This document shows, piece by piece, positions 8,908 to 17,662 of a stretch of 64,000 nt of DNA. The stretch is from Cronobacter sakazakii. GTDB taxonomy: Bacteria > Pseudomonadota > Gammaproteobacteria > Enterobacterales > Enterobacteriaceae. The position numbers were made by a program, and so were the translations under genes. The stretch lies in assembly GCF_000982825.1 (NCBI RefSeq), contig NZ_CP011047.1, positions 3,658,001-3,722,000 of the forward strand. Reading direction: 5' to 3'. A model generated the notes under the pieces. The model was not told the DNA's origin and did not search any database. It worked only from the letters and a program-made list of their open reading frames with translations. Numbering within the stretch: the first letter of the stretch is position 1; every line of letters begins with the position of its first letter.

Positions 8908-9107
8908 GGTGGGTGCGCTTCGCTTACCCACCCTACGACATAACTCGAAGGGTTTGATGTCAATGGTGGGTGCGCTTCGCTTACCCACCCTACGACATAA
9001 CGCGATGGGTTTGATGTCAATGGTGGGTGCGCTCCGCTTACCCACCCTACGACATAACGTGAACGGTTTGATGTGAATGGTGGGTGCGCTCCGCTTACCC
9101 ACCCTAC
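8908..9107 (+). repeat. 57-bp tandem array of a REP-like palindrome (4 copies)
   Basis: Four copies of a 29-bp imperfect palindrome at 8908-8936, 8965-8993, 9022-9050 and 9079-9107, spaced by exactly 57 bp. Each has arms GGTGGGT / ACCCACC, an inner GCG / CGC pair and a TT bulge, and read on the minus strand begins GTAGG. The 28-base spacers (GACATAAC..TTTGATGT..AAT) are also near-identical, so whole units were duplicated. Copies 3 and 4 share CTCCGC where 1 and 2 have CTTCGC. The array fills the space between the convergent genes roxA and pepT. Confidence 0.9.
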
Positions 9108-9126
9108 ATAAATGATCCCTGAATTT

Positions 9127-9155
9127 GTAGGGCGGGTAAGCGCAGCGCACCCGCC
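9127..9155 (-). repeat. REP-like palindrome, inverted copy
   Basis: GTAGGGCGGGTAAGCGCAGC opens a 29-bp copy inverted relative to the four tandem units, with compensating changes in both arms (GGCGGGT / ACCCGCC). The pairing is kept, which suggests the hairpin matters. The following CTCTTTTACG could make it act as a terminator for roxA. Confidence 0.85.
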
Positions 9156-9176
9156 TCTTTTACGCCTTTTGCGCCT

Positions 9177-10406
9177 TTACGCCTTCCGCTGCGCGGTTAA
9201 TTCGGCGATACGCACAATCACCTGCACCGCTTTTTCCATTCCTTCCAGCGTCGCAAACTCATGTTTGCCGTGATAATTGTACCCGCCGGTGAAAATGTTC
9301 GGGCACGGCAGCCCCATAAACGACAGCTGCGCACCGTCGGTGCCGCCGCGAATCGGCTTTAACTGCGGCTCCATGCCGCAATCGACAATCGCCTGGCGCG
9401 CAATCTCGATGATATGCGGATGCTCCGCCACCTTCTCGCTCATATTGTAATAGCTGTCCTCGATGGCCAGCTCAATATAACAATCCGGGTGCAGCCCCTT
9501 ACCGACCTGTTTCGCGATATCCATCATACGGCGTTTGCGCGCTTCGAAATTCTCGCGGTCGAAATCGCGGATGATGTAATGCATCTCGGCACGATCCACC
9601 GAGCCTTTCATGGTGTGCAGATGGTAAAACCCCTCGTAGCCTTCGGTGCACTCCGGGCTTTCGTCGGCGGGCACCAGCGCGTGAATGCGCGCGGCGAGCG
9701 ACAGCGCGTTCACCATCACGCCTTTGGCGCTGCCGGGGTGCACGTTGTTGCCAACAATTTTGATGGTCACCGAGGCCGCGTTAAAATTCTCATACTCCAG
9801 CTCGCCGATACCGCTGCCGTCCATGGTGTACGCCCAGCGCGCATCAAACGCTTCAACGTCAAAATACTTCGCCCCCTTGCCCACCTCTTCATCCGGCGTA
9901 AAGGCCACGCGAATATCGCCGTGGGGAATGTTTTTCTGCGAAAGCGTCGCCATGGCGGTCATGATCTCTGCGACACCCGCTTTATCATCCGCGCCTAACA
10001 GCGTTTTGCCGTCGGTGGTGATAAGCGTGTGGCCGAGCAACTGATGGAGCACCGGAAACATCACCGGTGAGAGGATCTCTTCGCCGGTGCCGAGCGCGAT
10101 ATCCCCGCCGCGGTAGTTTTCAACGATTTGCGGGTTCACGTTTTTGGCGGTGAAATCTGGCGAGGTATCGACATGAGAAATGAATCCGATGGGCGGGACG
10201 GGTTTATCTACGTTGGCGGGCAGCGTGCCCATCAACGTGCCGTGTTCGCTTAGCGACACGTTAACCATGCCCAGTTCTTCCATCTGGTTCTTAAGCAGGT
10301 TTAACAGCTTCCACTGGCTTTCGGTGCTGGGAACATGCTTCACCCCGGCCCGTGACTGGGTATCCATAGTGACATATTGCAGGAAACGTTCGAGTAATTT
10401 ATCCAT
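9177..10406 (-). CDS. pepT: Peptidase T (tripeptidase)
   Basis: 409-residue cytosolic zinc aminotripeptidase of the M20 family that cleaves the N-terminal residue from tripeptides. Metal and catalytic motifs are in place: GFISHVDTSPD near residue 75-85, LLGADDKAG near 137-145, TPDEEVGKG near 170-178 and GGTDGAQLS near 350. The ATG at 10406 (MDKLLERFLQ) matches the family start and has AGGGGTGAG upstream; the open frame extends 12 codons further but without support. Transcribed toward roxA. Confidence 0.97.
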   Translation of the reverse strand: MDKLLERFLQYVTMDTQSRAGVKHVPSTESQWKLLNLLKNQMEELGMVNVSLSEHGTLMGTLPANVDKPVPPIGFISHVDTSPDFTAKNVNPQIVENYRGGDIALGTGEEILSPVMFPVLHQLLGHTLITTDGKTLLGADDKAGVAEIMTAMATLSQKNIPHGDIRVAFTPDEEVGKGAKYFDVEAFDARWAYTMDGSGIGELEYENFNAASVTIKIVGNNVHPGSAKGVMVNALSLAARIHALVPADESPECTEGYEGFYHLHTMKGSVDRAEMHYIIRDFDRENFEARKRRMMDIAKQVGKGLHPDCYIELAIEDSYYNMSEKVAEHPHIIEIARQAIVDCGMEPQLKPIRGGTDGAQLSFMGLPCPNIFTGGYNYHGKHEFATLEGMEKAVQVIVRIAELTAQRKA

Positions 10407-10693
10407 GTTCTCACCCCTGTTATTTTGTGACGTTATTATCATTAAGCATTAAAAGACAAATATTGTTTCAGGTCACCTTTCGCCCGGCGAAGAGGAATAA
10501 TCCTGCGGGGAAAAAGGGGGTATCTCCTTCTTCATGCGCCTGACGTGACAGAAAACGTGGAAAACCACGCGAAACCGGCAAGAAAGCGTCTGTGGCATTG
10601 GCGATTTCAATGGTTTGCCGTAGAATGCCTGCCCTTATCACGTGCCAGACCCAAAGGTGGTTCATCACAAACCCCGCATCCGGTTTCGTCTTG
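10407..10693. other. pepT-potA divergent intergenic region
   Basis: 287 bases between the divergent pepT and potA starts. TTGGCG-N16-TAGAAT (10599-10626, plus strand) is a candidate potA promoter. A small hairpin CGTGG-AAAA-CCACG lies at 10556-10569. No clear FNR site for pepT was found and no gene is evident. Confidence 0.4.
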
Positions 10694-11842
10694 ATGCGTT
10701 TTTTACGGGACAGAGTCAAAAAATTGAATACACAGCCGCGCTCGCTTTCCCCGCTTCTGCAACTGGCGGATATCGGGAAAAGCTTTGATGGTAAAACCGT
10801 CATTTCTGATTTCTCACTGACCATCAATCATGGTGAATTCCTCACGCTCCTCGGCCCCTCCGGCTGCGGTAAAACCACCGTGCTGCGCCTTATCGCAGGC
10901 CTTGAGAACGCCGACGCCGGGCGGATCACGCTCGATGCACAGGACATCACCGACGTTCCCGCCGAGCATCGCCACGTCAATACCGTTTTCCAGAGCTACG
11001 CCCTGTTTCCGCATATGACGGTGTTTGAGAACGTCGCGTTTGGCCTGCGGATGCAAAAAACACCCACCGCTGAGATAACGCCGCGCGTGATGGATGCTTT
11101 AAAGATGGTGCAGCTTGAGGAATTTGCCCAGCGCAAACCGCATCAACTTTCCGGCGGCCAGCAGCAACGCGTGGCGATCGCCCGCGCCGTGGTCAATAAA
11201 CCCCGCCTGCTGCTGCTTGATGAATCGCTCTCAGCGCTCGACTATAAACTGCGCAAACAGATGCAGAACGAGCTGAAAGCGCTGCAGCGCAAGCTGGGGA
11301 TTACGTTTGTGTTCGTGACGCACGATCAGGAAGAAGCGCTGACGATGTCTGACCGCATCGTGGTGATGCGCGACGGGCGCATCGAGCAGGACGGCACGCC
11401 GCGCGAAATCTACGAAGAACCCAAAAACCTGTTTGTGGCGAGCTTTATCGGCGAGATCAATATCTTTGACGCCACCGTCCTTGAGCGTATCGACGCGCAG
11501 CGCGTGCGCGCAAATGTGGAAGGCCGCGAATGCGTGCTGTATGTCGCCTTTCCGGTGACGGCAGGCCAAAAACTCAACGTCCTGCTGCGCCCGGAAGATC
11601 TGCGCGTTGAAGAGATTAACGGCGACGGCGAGGCCGACGGCCTGATAGGCTTTGTGCGCGAGCGCAACTATAAAGGCATGACGCTGGAGTCGGTCGTTGA
11701 GCTGGAAAACGGCAAAATCGTGCTGGTCAGCGAATTCTTTAACGAAGATGACCCGGATTTTGACCACTCGCTCGATCAGAAAATGGCCGTGACCTGGGTG
11801 GAGAGCTGGGAGGTGGTGCTGGCCGATGAAGAGCTCGCGTAA
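10694..11842 (+). CDS. potA: Spermidine/putrescine ABC transporter ATPase PotA
   Basis: ATPase subunit of the PotABCD polyamine importer. Walker A GPSGCGKTT, signature LSGGQQQR and Walker B LLLLDE are intact, followed by the regulatory OB-type C-terminal domain (LRPEDLRVEE). The start is uncertain: the E. coli start region (ATGGGACAGAGTAAAAAA) aligns with ACGGGACAGAGTCAAAAAA here, so the ATG is lost and one base is inserted. The nearest upstream in-frame start is ATG 10694 (382 residues, no clear ribosome site); TTG 10724, at the KLNTQP position, would give 372 residues. potB overlaps the 3' end by 17 bases. Confidence 0.93.
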   Translation: MRFLRDRVKKLNTQPRSLSPLLQLADIGKSFDGKTVISDFSLTINHGEFLTLLGPSGCGKTTVLRLIAGLENADAGRITLDAQDITDVPAEHRHVNTVFQSYALFPHMTVFENVAFGLRMQKTPTAEITPRVMDALKMVQLEEFAQRKPHQLSGGQQQRVAIARAVVNKPRLLLLDESLSALDYKLRKQMQNELKALQRKLGITFVFVTHDQEEALTMSDRIVVMRDGRIEQDGTPREIYEEPKNLFVASFIGEINIFDATVLERIDAQRVRANVEGRECVLYVAFPVTAGQKLNVLLRPEDLRVEEINGDGEADGLIGFVRERNYKGMTLESVVELENGKIVLVSEFFNEDDPDFDHSLDQKMAVTWVESWEVVLADEELA

Positions 11843-12683
11843 ATTCCAGAATGTGGTGATAGCCACCATCGTCGGCTGGCTGGTGCTGTTTGTTTTTCTG
11901 CCCAACCTGATGATCATCGCCACCAGCTTTCTCACCCGCGACGACGCGCATTTCGTAAGCCTGGTCTTTACGCTGGATAACTACGCGCGCCTGCTCGACC
12001 CGCTCTATTTTCAGGTGCTGCTGCACTCGTTGAATATGGCGCTGCAGGCGACTCTGGCGTGTCTGGTGCTGGGTTACCCGTTTGCGTGGTTTCTGGCGAA
12101 ACTGCCCGCGAAAGTGCGCCCGCTGCTGCTGTTTTTACTGATAGTCCCGTTCTGGACGAACTCGCTTATCCGCATCTACGGGCTGAAGCTGTTTCTCAGC
12201 ACGCGCGGCTATCTGAACGAGTTTCTGCTGTGGCTTGGCGTCATCGACACCCCGATGCGCATTATGTACACGCCATCGGCGGTGATTATCGGCTTGGTCT
12301 ATATTCTGCTGCCGTTTATGGTGATGCCGCTCTACTCCAGCATCGAGAAGCTCGATAAGCCGCTGCTCGAAGCCGCGAAAGATCTCGGGGCCAGCAAACT
12401 GCAAACCTTTGTGCGCATCATTCTGCCGCTGACGATGTCGGGGATTATCGCCGGATGTCTGCTGGTAATGCTGCCCGCGATGGGGCTGTTTTATGTCTCC
12501 GATCTGATGGGTGGCGCGAAAAACCTGCTTATCGGCAACGTTATCAAGAGCCAGTTCCTGAATATCCGCGACTGGCCGTTTGGCGCGGCCACCAGCATTA
12601 CGCTGACGCTGGTAATGGGGCTGATGCTGCTGGTGTACTGGCGCGCCGCGCGCCTGCTTAACAAGAAGGTGGAACTGGAATGA
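11826..12683 (+). CDS. potB: Spermidine/putrescine ABC permease PotB
   Basis: 285-residue inner-membrane permease, one of the two channel subunits of the polyamine importer. Six hydrophobic segments are seen, the first near residues 10-32. The EAA loop that contacts PotA reads EAAKDLGASKLQTF near 182-195. The start overlaps the end of potA by 17 bases and the stop overlaps the potC start (ATGA), indicating translational coupling along the operon. Confidence 0.96.
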   Translation: MKSSRKFQNVVIATIVGWLVLFVFLPNLMIIATSFLTRDDAHFVSLVFTLDNYARLLDPLYFQVLLHSLNMALQATLACLVLGYPFAWFLAKLPAKVRPLLLFLLIVPFWTNSLIRIYGLKLFLSTRGYLNEFLLWLGVIDTPMRIMYTPSAVIIGLVYILLPFMVMPLYSSIEKLDKPLLEAAKDLGASKLQTFVRIILPLTMSGIIAGCLLVMLPAMGLFYVSDLMGGAKNLLIGNVIKSQFLNIRDWPFGAATSITLTLVMGLMLLVYWRAARLLNKKVELE

Positions 12684-13492
12684 TCGGTCGCCTGCTGCGC
12701 GGCGGTTTTATGACCGCCATTTACGCTTATCTTTATATTCCGATCGTGATCCTGATTGTGAATTCGTTCAACAGCTCGCGTTTCGGCATTAACTGGCAGG
12801 GCTTTACCACTAACTGGTACAGCCTGCTGATGAACAACGACAGCCTGTTACAGGCCGCGCAACACTCGCTGACGATGGCGGTGTTCTCCGCCACGTTCGC
12901 GACTATGATCGGCGCGCTGACGGCGGTCGCGCTCTACCGCTACCGTTTTCGCGGCAAACCGTTTGTCAGCGGCATGCTGTTTGTGGTGATGATGTCGCCC
13001 GATATCGTGATGGCGATTTCCCTGCTGGTGCTCTTTATGCTGGTGGGCATTCAGCTTGGCTTCTGGTCGCTGCTGTTTTCGCACATCACCTTCTGCCTGC
13101 CGTTTGTGGTCGTAACCGTCTATTCACGGCTGAAAGGCTTTGACGTGCGAATGCTTGAAGCGGCGCGCGATCTGGGCGCCAGTGAAATCACGATTCTGCG
13201 CAAAATCATTCTGCCGCTGGCGATGCCGGCGGTGGCGGCGGGCTGGCTGCTGAGCTTTACGCTGTCGATGGATGACGTGGTGGTGTCGTCGTTCGTGACG
13301 GGGCCGGGCTATGAAATCCTGCCGCTGAAAATTTACTCGATGGTCAAAGTGGGCGTGTCGCCGGAAGTGAACGCGCTCGCCACCATTCTGCTGATGCTGT
13401 CGCTGGTTCTCGTACTGGCAAGCCAGCTGATGCTTCGCGATAAAACGAAAAGCCTGCCTCGCCAGGCCTTAAACCCAGGGGACGTAAAATGA
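12680..13492 (+). CDS. potC: Spermidine/putrescine ABC permease PotC
   Basis: 270-residue second permease subunit, with about six membrane segments and the EAA loop EAARDLGASEITIL near residues 156-169. It pairs with PotB to form the polyamine channel. Its ATG overlaps the potB stop by four bases, and its own stop overlaps the potD start in the same way. The C-terminus (KTKSLPRQALNPGDVK) is slightly longer than recalled for E. coli (264 residues). Confidence 0.96.
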   Translation: MIGRLLRGGFMTAIYAYLYIPIVILIVNSFNSSRFGINWQGFTTNWYSLLMNNDSLLQAAQHSLTMAVFSATFATMIGALTAVALYRYRFRGKPFVSGMLFVVMMSPDIVMAISLLVLFMLVGIQLGFWSLLFSHITFCLPFVVVTVYSRLKGFDVRMLEAARDLGASEITILRKIILPLAMPAVAAGWLLSFTLSMDDVVVSSFVTGPGYEILPLKIYSMVKVGVSPEVNALATILLMLSLVLVLASQLMLRDKTKSLPRQALNPGDVK

Positions 13493-14535
13493 AAAAATGG
13501 TCACGCCACCTGCTTGCTGCGGGTGCTCTGGCGTTCGGCATGAGCGCCGCGCATGCTGATGATAAAAACACGCTCTATTTCTACAACTGGACCGAGTATG
13601 TGCCGCCGGGCCTGCTTGAACAGTTCACGAAGGAGACGGGCATTAAGGTTATCTATTCGACCTATGAATCGAATGAAACCATGTACGCCAAGCTGAAGAC
13701 CTACCAGCAGGGCGCCTACGATCTCGTGGTGCCGTCCACCTACTTTGTCGACAAGATGCGCAAAGAAGGGATGATCCAGAAGATCGACAAGAGCAAGCTG
13801 TCGAATTTTCACAATCTGGATCCGGCGATGCTGAATAAGCCTTTCGATCCGAATAACGACTACTCCATTCCCTACATCTGGGGCGCGACGGCGATAGGCG
13901 TGAACAGCGACGCCATCGATCCGAAAAGCGTGACCTCCTGGGCCGATCTCTGGAAGCCGGAATACAAAGGTAGCCTGCTGTTGACCGACGATGCGCGCGA
14001 AGTGTTCCAGATGGCGCTGCGTAAGCTCGGGCTTTCCGGCAATACCACCGATCCGAAAGAGATTGAAGCGGCCTATAACGAGCTGAAAAAACTGATGCCA
14101 AACGTGGCGGCGTTTAACTCCGACAACCCGGCGAACCCGTATCTGGAAGGCGAAGTGAATCTCGGTATGGTGTGGAACGGCTCCGCGTGGGTCGCTCGTC
14201 AGGCGGGCACGCCGCTGGATGTCGTCTGGCCGAAAGAAGGCGGGATCTTCTGGATGGACAGCCTCGCTATCCCGGCGAATGCGAAGAATGTGGAAGGCGC
14301 GCATAAGCTGATTAACTTCCTGCTGCGCCCGGATGTGGCAAAACAGGTGGCAGAGACCATCGGTTACCCGACGCCAAACCTGGCGGCCCGTAAGCTTCTG
14401 AAGAAAGAGGTAGCCGAGGATAAATCGCTCTATCCGGACGAAGCCACCATCAAGAAAGGCGAATGGCAGAACGACGTCGGCGACGCCAGCGCGATCTACG
14501 AGTCGTATTATCAGAAGTTAAAGGCGGGACGGTAA
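13489..14535 (+). CDS. potD: Spermidine/putrescine-binding periplasmic protein PotD
   Basis: 348-residue periplasmic substrate-binding protein that delivers spermidine (preferred) and putrescine to PotBC. A Sec signal peptide MKKWSRHLLAAG..SAAHA is cut near residue 23. Aromatic and acidic residues typical of the polyamine pocket are present (FYNWTEYVP, YESNETMY, PYIWGATAIG, MVWNGSAWVA). Last gene of potABCD; a pair of REP-like palindromes follows 18 bases after the stop. Confidence 0.97.
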   Translation: MKKWSRHLLAAGALAFGMSAAHADDKNTLYFYNWTEYVPPGLLEQFTKETGIKVIYSTYESNETMYAKLKTYQQGAYDLVVPSTYFVDKMRKEGMIQKIDKSKLSNFHNLDPAMLNKPFDPNNDYSIPYIWGATAIGVNSDAIDPKSVTSWADLWKPEYKGSLLLTDDAREVFQMALRKLGLSGNTTDPKEIEAAYNELKKLMPNVAAFNSDNPANPYLEGEVNLGMVWNGSAWVARQAGTPLDVVWPKEGGIFWMDSLAIPANAKNVEGAHKLINFLLRPDVAKQVAETIGYPTPNLAARKLLKKEVAEDKSLYPDEATIKKGEWQNDVGDASAIYESYYQKLKAGR

Positions 14536-14553
14536 GTTTCGTTGTGGTGAAAA

Positions 14554-14632
14554 GGTGGGTGCGCTTCGCTTACCCACCCTACGAAAATCGGTTAATGTTC
14601 TGTGTAGGGCGGGTAAGCGAAGCGCACCCGCC
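14554..14632. repeat. Pair of inverted REP-like palindromes
   Basis: Copy at 14554-14582 (plus-strand orientation of the tandem array) and an inverted copy at 14604-14632 beginning GTAGGGCGGG, separated by 21 bases. Same family as the repeats at 8908-9155. The head-to-head pair lies between the convergent 3' ends of potD and cobB, the BIME-like arrangement known for REP elements. Confidence 0.88.
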
Positions 14633-14655
14633 GTTTCCCTCTGACACCCCTGCCG

Positions 14656-15480
14656 TCAAAGCCCTTTCAACAGCTTCTCGACATACTCCGGCACCACCTG
14701 GCTTGCCAGCCCGTAATGCTTCTCTTCAAACTCGCTGCCGACCTGGCTTGGCTCCAGGTTAAGCTCCACGGTATGCGCGCCCTGAAGCTTCGCTTCATGC
14801 ACGAATCCGGCGGCCGGATAAACGTGCCCGGAGGTGCCGATGGCGATAAACACATCGGCGCGCGCGAGTGCCTCATAAATACGATCCATCCCGAGCGGCA
14901 TCTCGCCGAACCACACTACGTGCGGGCGCAGCGGCGCGGGGAACTGGCAACAGTGGCACTTATCGCCAGGCGTCACGTCGCCCGTCCACTCCAGCACCTG
15001 CCCGCTCTGCGAACAGCGCACTTTCAGCAATTCGCCATGCATATGCACCACATTTTTGCTGCCCGCGCGCTCGTGCAGGTTATCGATATTCTGGGTGACC
15101 AGTAAAAAGCGGTCGCCGAGCGCCTCTTCCAGCCGCGCCAGCGCCAGATGCGCCGCGTTAGGCTTGATCTCCGGCTGCTGTAGCTGGCGGCGCCGGGCGT
15201 TATAAAACTCCTGCACCAGCTGCGGATTGCGCGCGAACCCTTCCGGCGTTGCCACATCCTCCACGCGATGCTCTTCCCACAGGCCGTCAGCGGCGCGGAA
15301 CGTGCGAATGCCCGATTCCGCCGAGATCCCCGCCCCGGTTAAGACCACTACCACAGGTTTATTCATCACTTCAGGTGTCATAATTCTGTCCCGGAAAAAA
15401 ATACGCTGGCGCAAGCGCTCGCGCAGCCGACGTTTATTCCTTCGAAACCGGCCCAGCCGGTGCAGACGACGCGATTGCAT
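14656..15480 (-). CDS. cobB: NAD-dependent protein deacylase CobB (sirtuin)
   Basis: 274-residue sirtuin that removes acetyl and other acyl groups from lysines, for example reactivating acetyl-CoA synthetase. The NAD fold shows GAGISAESGIRTF, the QNID motif and the catalytic histidine in HMHGELLKVRC; zinc cysteines lie in CSQSG and CHCC. The arginine-rich N-terminal extension (MQSRRLHRLGRFRR) matches the long E. coli isoform; an internal ATG at 15381 (MTPEVMNKP) could start the short isoform. One base separates it from the end of nagK. Confidence 0.95.
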   Translation of the reverse strand: MQSRRLHRLGRFRRNKRRLRERLRQRIFFRDRIMTPEVMNKPVVVVLTGAGISAESGIRTFRAADGLWEEHRVEDVATPEGFARNPQLVQEFYNARRRQLQQPEIKPNAAHLALARLEEALGDRFLLVTQNIDNLHERAGSKNVVHMHGELLKVRCSQSGQVLEWTGDVTPGDKCHCCQFPAPLRPHVVWFGEMPLGMDRIYEALARADVFIAIGTSGHVYPAAGFVHEAKLQGAHTVELNLEPSQVGSEFEEKHYGLASQVVPEYVEKLLKGL

Positions 15481-15481
15481 T

Positions 15482-16402
15482 TCAACTCCGTGAGCGTGTG
15501 AGATGGAGAAAAGCCGCGCCGCGCATACCGCCCGCGTCGCCGTGGCGCGCCTGCTCAATACGCGGCACTTTCGCCACGGGCAGCAGATACGCAGGCAGCT
15601 TCGCGCTAAGCGTCGTTGTCAGATGCGAAAACCCCGACAGCCCGCCGCCGAGCACCACCAGATGCGGGTCCAGCACGGTCAACAGACTCGCGACACAGGC
15701 CGCCAGCAGGTCGGTATAACGCTCAACATGCGCCTGCGCCTGCGTGTCACCCTGCTGCCAGCGGCCAATGATTTGCGGCGCGTCCAGTGATTCATGGTAG
15801 AAGTGATGCCAAAGCCATGCAAAGCCCCGACCGGAAAGATAATTCTCAATACAGCCGTGTTGCCCGCAGCCGCAGCGGATGAGTGGGATATCGCGCCCGA
15901 GGATCGCAAGCGCGTCCACCGGCAGCCGGATATGCCCGAATTCGCCCGTGATAAAGCTGCGTCCGGTCACCGGTTTGCCATCAACAACCACGCCGCCGCC
16001 GACACCAGTGCCGAGAATAAGCCCCATCACAACAGGATACGCGCTGAACTCATCGTCCCAGGCCTCGGAGAGCGCAAAACAGTTGGCGTCGTTATCGATA
16101 CGCACGTCGCGCCCGAGCCGCACGCTGAGATCGCGCCTCACCGCCCTGCCGCTGGCGGCGGGCAGATTGGCGGCATACAGCAGGCCGTCGTCCGTTTCCG
16201 GGATGCCGGGAATGCCAACGCCGACATGCCCCGCGCCGCCAAAGCGGCGGTCGGCCTCTGTCACCAGCGCGCTGATGGCGTCGAGAAAGTTCTCGTAGCG
16301 GTCATGCGGCGTCGCGACGCGGGTTTGCCATTGCAGACGCCGCGCGTCATCGTATACCCCGAGGGCGATTTTGCTGCCGCCAATGTCAAACCCGTAATAC
16401 AT
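15482..16402 (-). CDS. nagK: N-acetylglucosamine kinase NagK
   Basis: 306-residue ROK-family sugar kinase that phosphorylates GlcNAc freed during cell-wall recycling. The phosphate-binding DIGGSKIALGVY is at the N-terminus, catalytic aspartate in RIDNDANCF near residue 107, and the ROK zinc site in CGCGQHGCIE near 177-186. Fits with nagZ elsewhere in the window, which supplies GlcNAc. It follows lolE by 15 bases and precedes cobB by one base, the conserved lolCDE-nagK-cobB order. Confidence 0.96.
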   Translation of the reverse strand: MYYGFDIGGSKIALGVYDDARRLQWQTRVATPHDRYENFLDAISALVTEADRRFGGAGHVGVGIPGIPETDDGLLYAANLPAASGRAVRRDLSVRLGRDVRIDNDANCFALSEAWDDEFSAYPVVMGLILGTGVGGGVVVDGKPVTGRSFITGEFGHIRLPVDALAILGRDIPLIRCGCGQHGCIENYLSGRGFAWLWHHFYHESLDAPQIIGRWQQGDTQAQAHVERYTDLLAACVASLLTVLDPHLVVLGGGLSGFSHLTTTLSAKLPAYLLPVAKVPRIEQARHGDAGGMRGAAFLHLTRSRS

Positions 16403-16417
16403 CCGCCGCTCCCTGAA

Positions 16418-17662
16418 TTATTGTCCGCTCAGTACCCGCGCCGGATCGATGCGGCTCGCGCGCCGTGCCGGATACCAGCTCGCCAGCAGGCTCAGCACCA
16501 GCGCCGTCAGCAGCACATAAACCACATCCAGCGCGTGCAGCTCCGATGGCAGGAAGTCGATAAAGTAGATATCACCGGAGAGGAAATGATGGCCGATCAG
16601 TTTTTCAATCCCGTGAATGATGGCCGTGAGCTGCCACGAGGCCAGCACACCCACCACCACGCCGCTGACCGAGCCGAGCAGCCCGGCGAGCAGTCCGTAC
16701 CAGACGAAAATCGCACGGATAAGCCCGTCTTTCGCACCGAGCGTACGCAGCACCGCGATGTCGCTGCTTTTATCTTTCACCGCCATCACCAGCGTCGAGA
16801 CGATGTTAAAGCAGGCGACGCCAATCACCAGCACCATCGCCAGATACATAATCGCGCGGATCATCTGGATATCGCGGTACATGTAGCCATAGGTGTTGAT
16901 CCAGCTTTTGATATAGACATAGGCGTCCGTCACCTGGCCCGCGTCGCGCACCAGTTGATTCGCGTTAAAGACGTCATTCACCTTGATGGCGATGCCCGTG
17001 ACACTGTCACCGAGGTTCAGATAGCCCTGCGCATCGGCCAGCGGCACCATCGCAAAGCTGTGATCGAGCTGGCCGCTCAGTTGCAGAATACCTGCTACCT
17101 GCAAACGTACGCGTTTGGGCTGCAACAGCTTATGGTCAGCGTCAGAATTCGGGATCATGATAGAGAGCCAGTCGCCCTGCTTCACTTTCAGCGCATCAGC
17201 AACACCTTTACCGATAATGATTTGCTGTTTGCCCGCCTGAAAACTCTGCCAGGCGTTGTTCTGCACATAATGCGGCAGCGCGCTTAAACGCTGCTCCTGC
17301 GCCGGGTCAACGCCTTTCACCTGAATGGCGCGCAGGTTCGCCCCGCTCTCCACCAGGCCGGTAAAATTGACGTATGGTGCCGCCGCGACGATGCCGTTGA
17401 CCTTCTCAACGCGCGTCACAACATCCTTCCAGCCGCGCCACGGCTGCTCCACCGGCTCGATTTCACCATGCGGCACGACCGCCAGAATGCGATTGTTCAG
17501 CTCGCGCTCAAAGCCGTTCATGGCGCTTAAGCCCACAATCAGCACCGCCACGCCAAGCGCGATGCCAATCGTTGAAATAACGGAGATAAGCGACACCATG
17601 CCGCTGCGTCTGCGTCCCCGGCTAAAGCGCAGACCAATCAGTAATGATAACGGGGAAGCCAT
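16418..17662 (-). CDS. lolE: Lipoprotein-releasing system permease LolE
   Basis: 414-residue inner-membrane subunit of LolCDE, which extracts outer-membrane lipoproteins and passes them to LolA. An N-terminal membrane helix (about 25-45) is followed by a large periplasmic domain and three C-terminal membrane helices in an FtsX-type core. The family motif MNGFERELNNRIL follows TM1. Ends ARRASRIDPARVLSGQ. Its ATG overlaps the lolD stop by one base (TAATG). Confidence 0.96.
   Translation of the reverse strand: MASPLSLLIGLRFSRGRRRSGMVSLISVISTIGIALGVAVLIVGLSAMNGFERELNNRILAVVPHGEIEPVEQPWRGWKDVVTRVEKVNGIVAAAPYVNFTGLVESGANLRAIQVKGVDPAQEQRLSALPHYVQNNAWQSFQAGKQQIIIGKGVADALKVKQGDWLSIMIPNSDADHKLLQPKRVRLQVAGILQLSGQLDHSFAMVPLADAQGYLNLGDSVTGIAIKVNDVFNANQLVRDAGQVTDAYVYIKSWINTYGYMYRDIQMIRAIMYLAMVLVIGVACFNIVSTLVMAVKDKSSDIAVLRTLGAKDGLIRAIFVWYGLLAGLLGSVSGVVVGVLASWQLTAIIHGIEKLIGHHFLSGDIYFIDFLPSELHALDVVYVLLTALVLSLLASWYPARRASRIDPARVLSGQ

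Noticed and set aside
8824..9150. Open frame of about 108 codons with 19-residue repeats across the tandem array
   Set aside because: The repeat period of 57 bp is a multiple of three, so any stop-free frame stays open through the array. It has no ribosome site and overlaps roxA; it is a by-product of the DNA repeat, not a repeat protein.
15794..17287. 497-codon open frame antisense to nagK and lolE
   Set aside because: It spans two genes with clear motifs on the minus strand; the translated product is compositionally odd (rich in His, Arg, Ala) and has no start signal.
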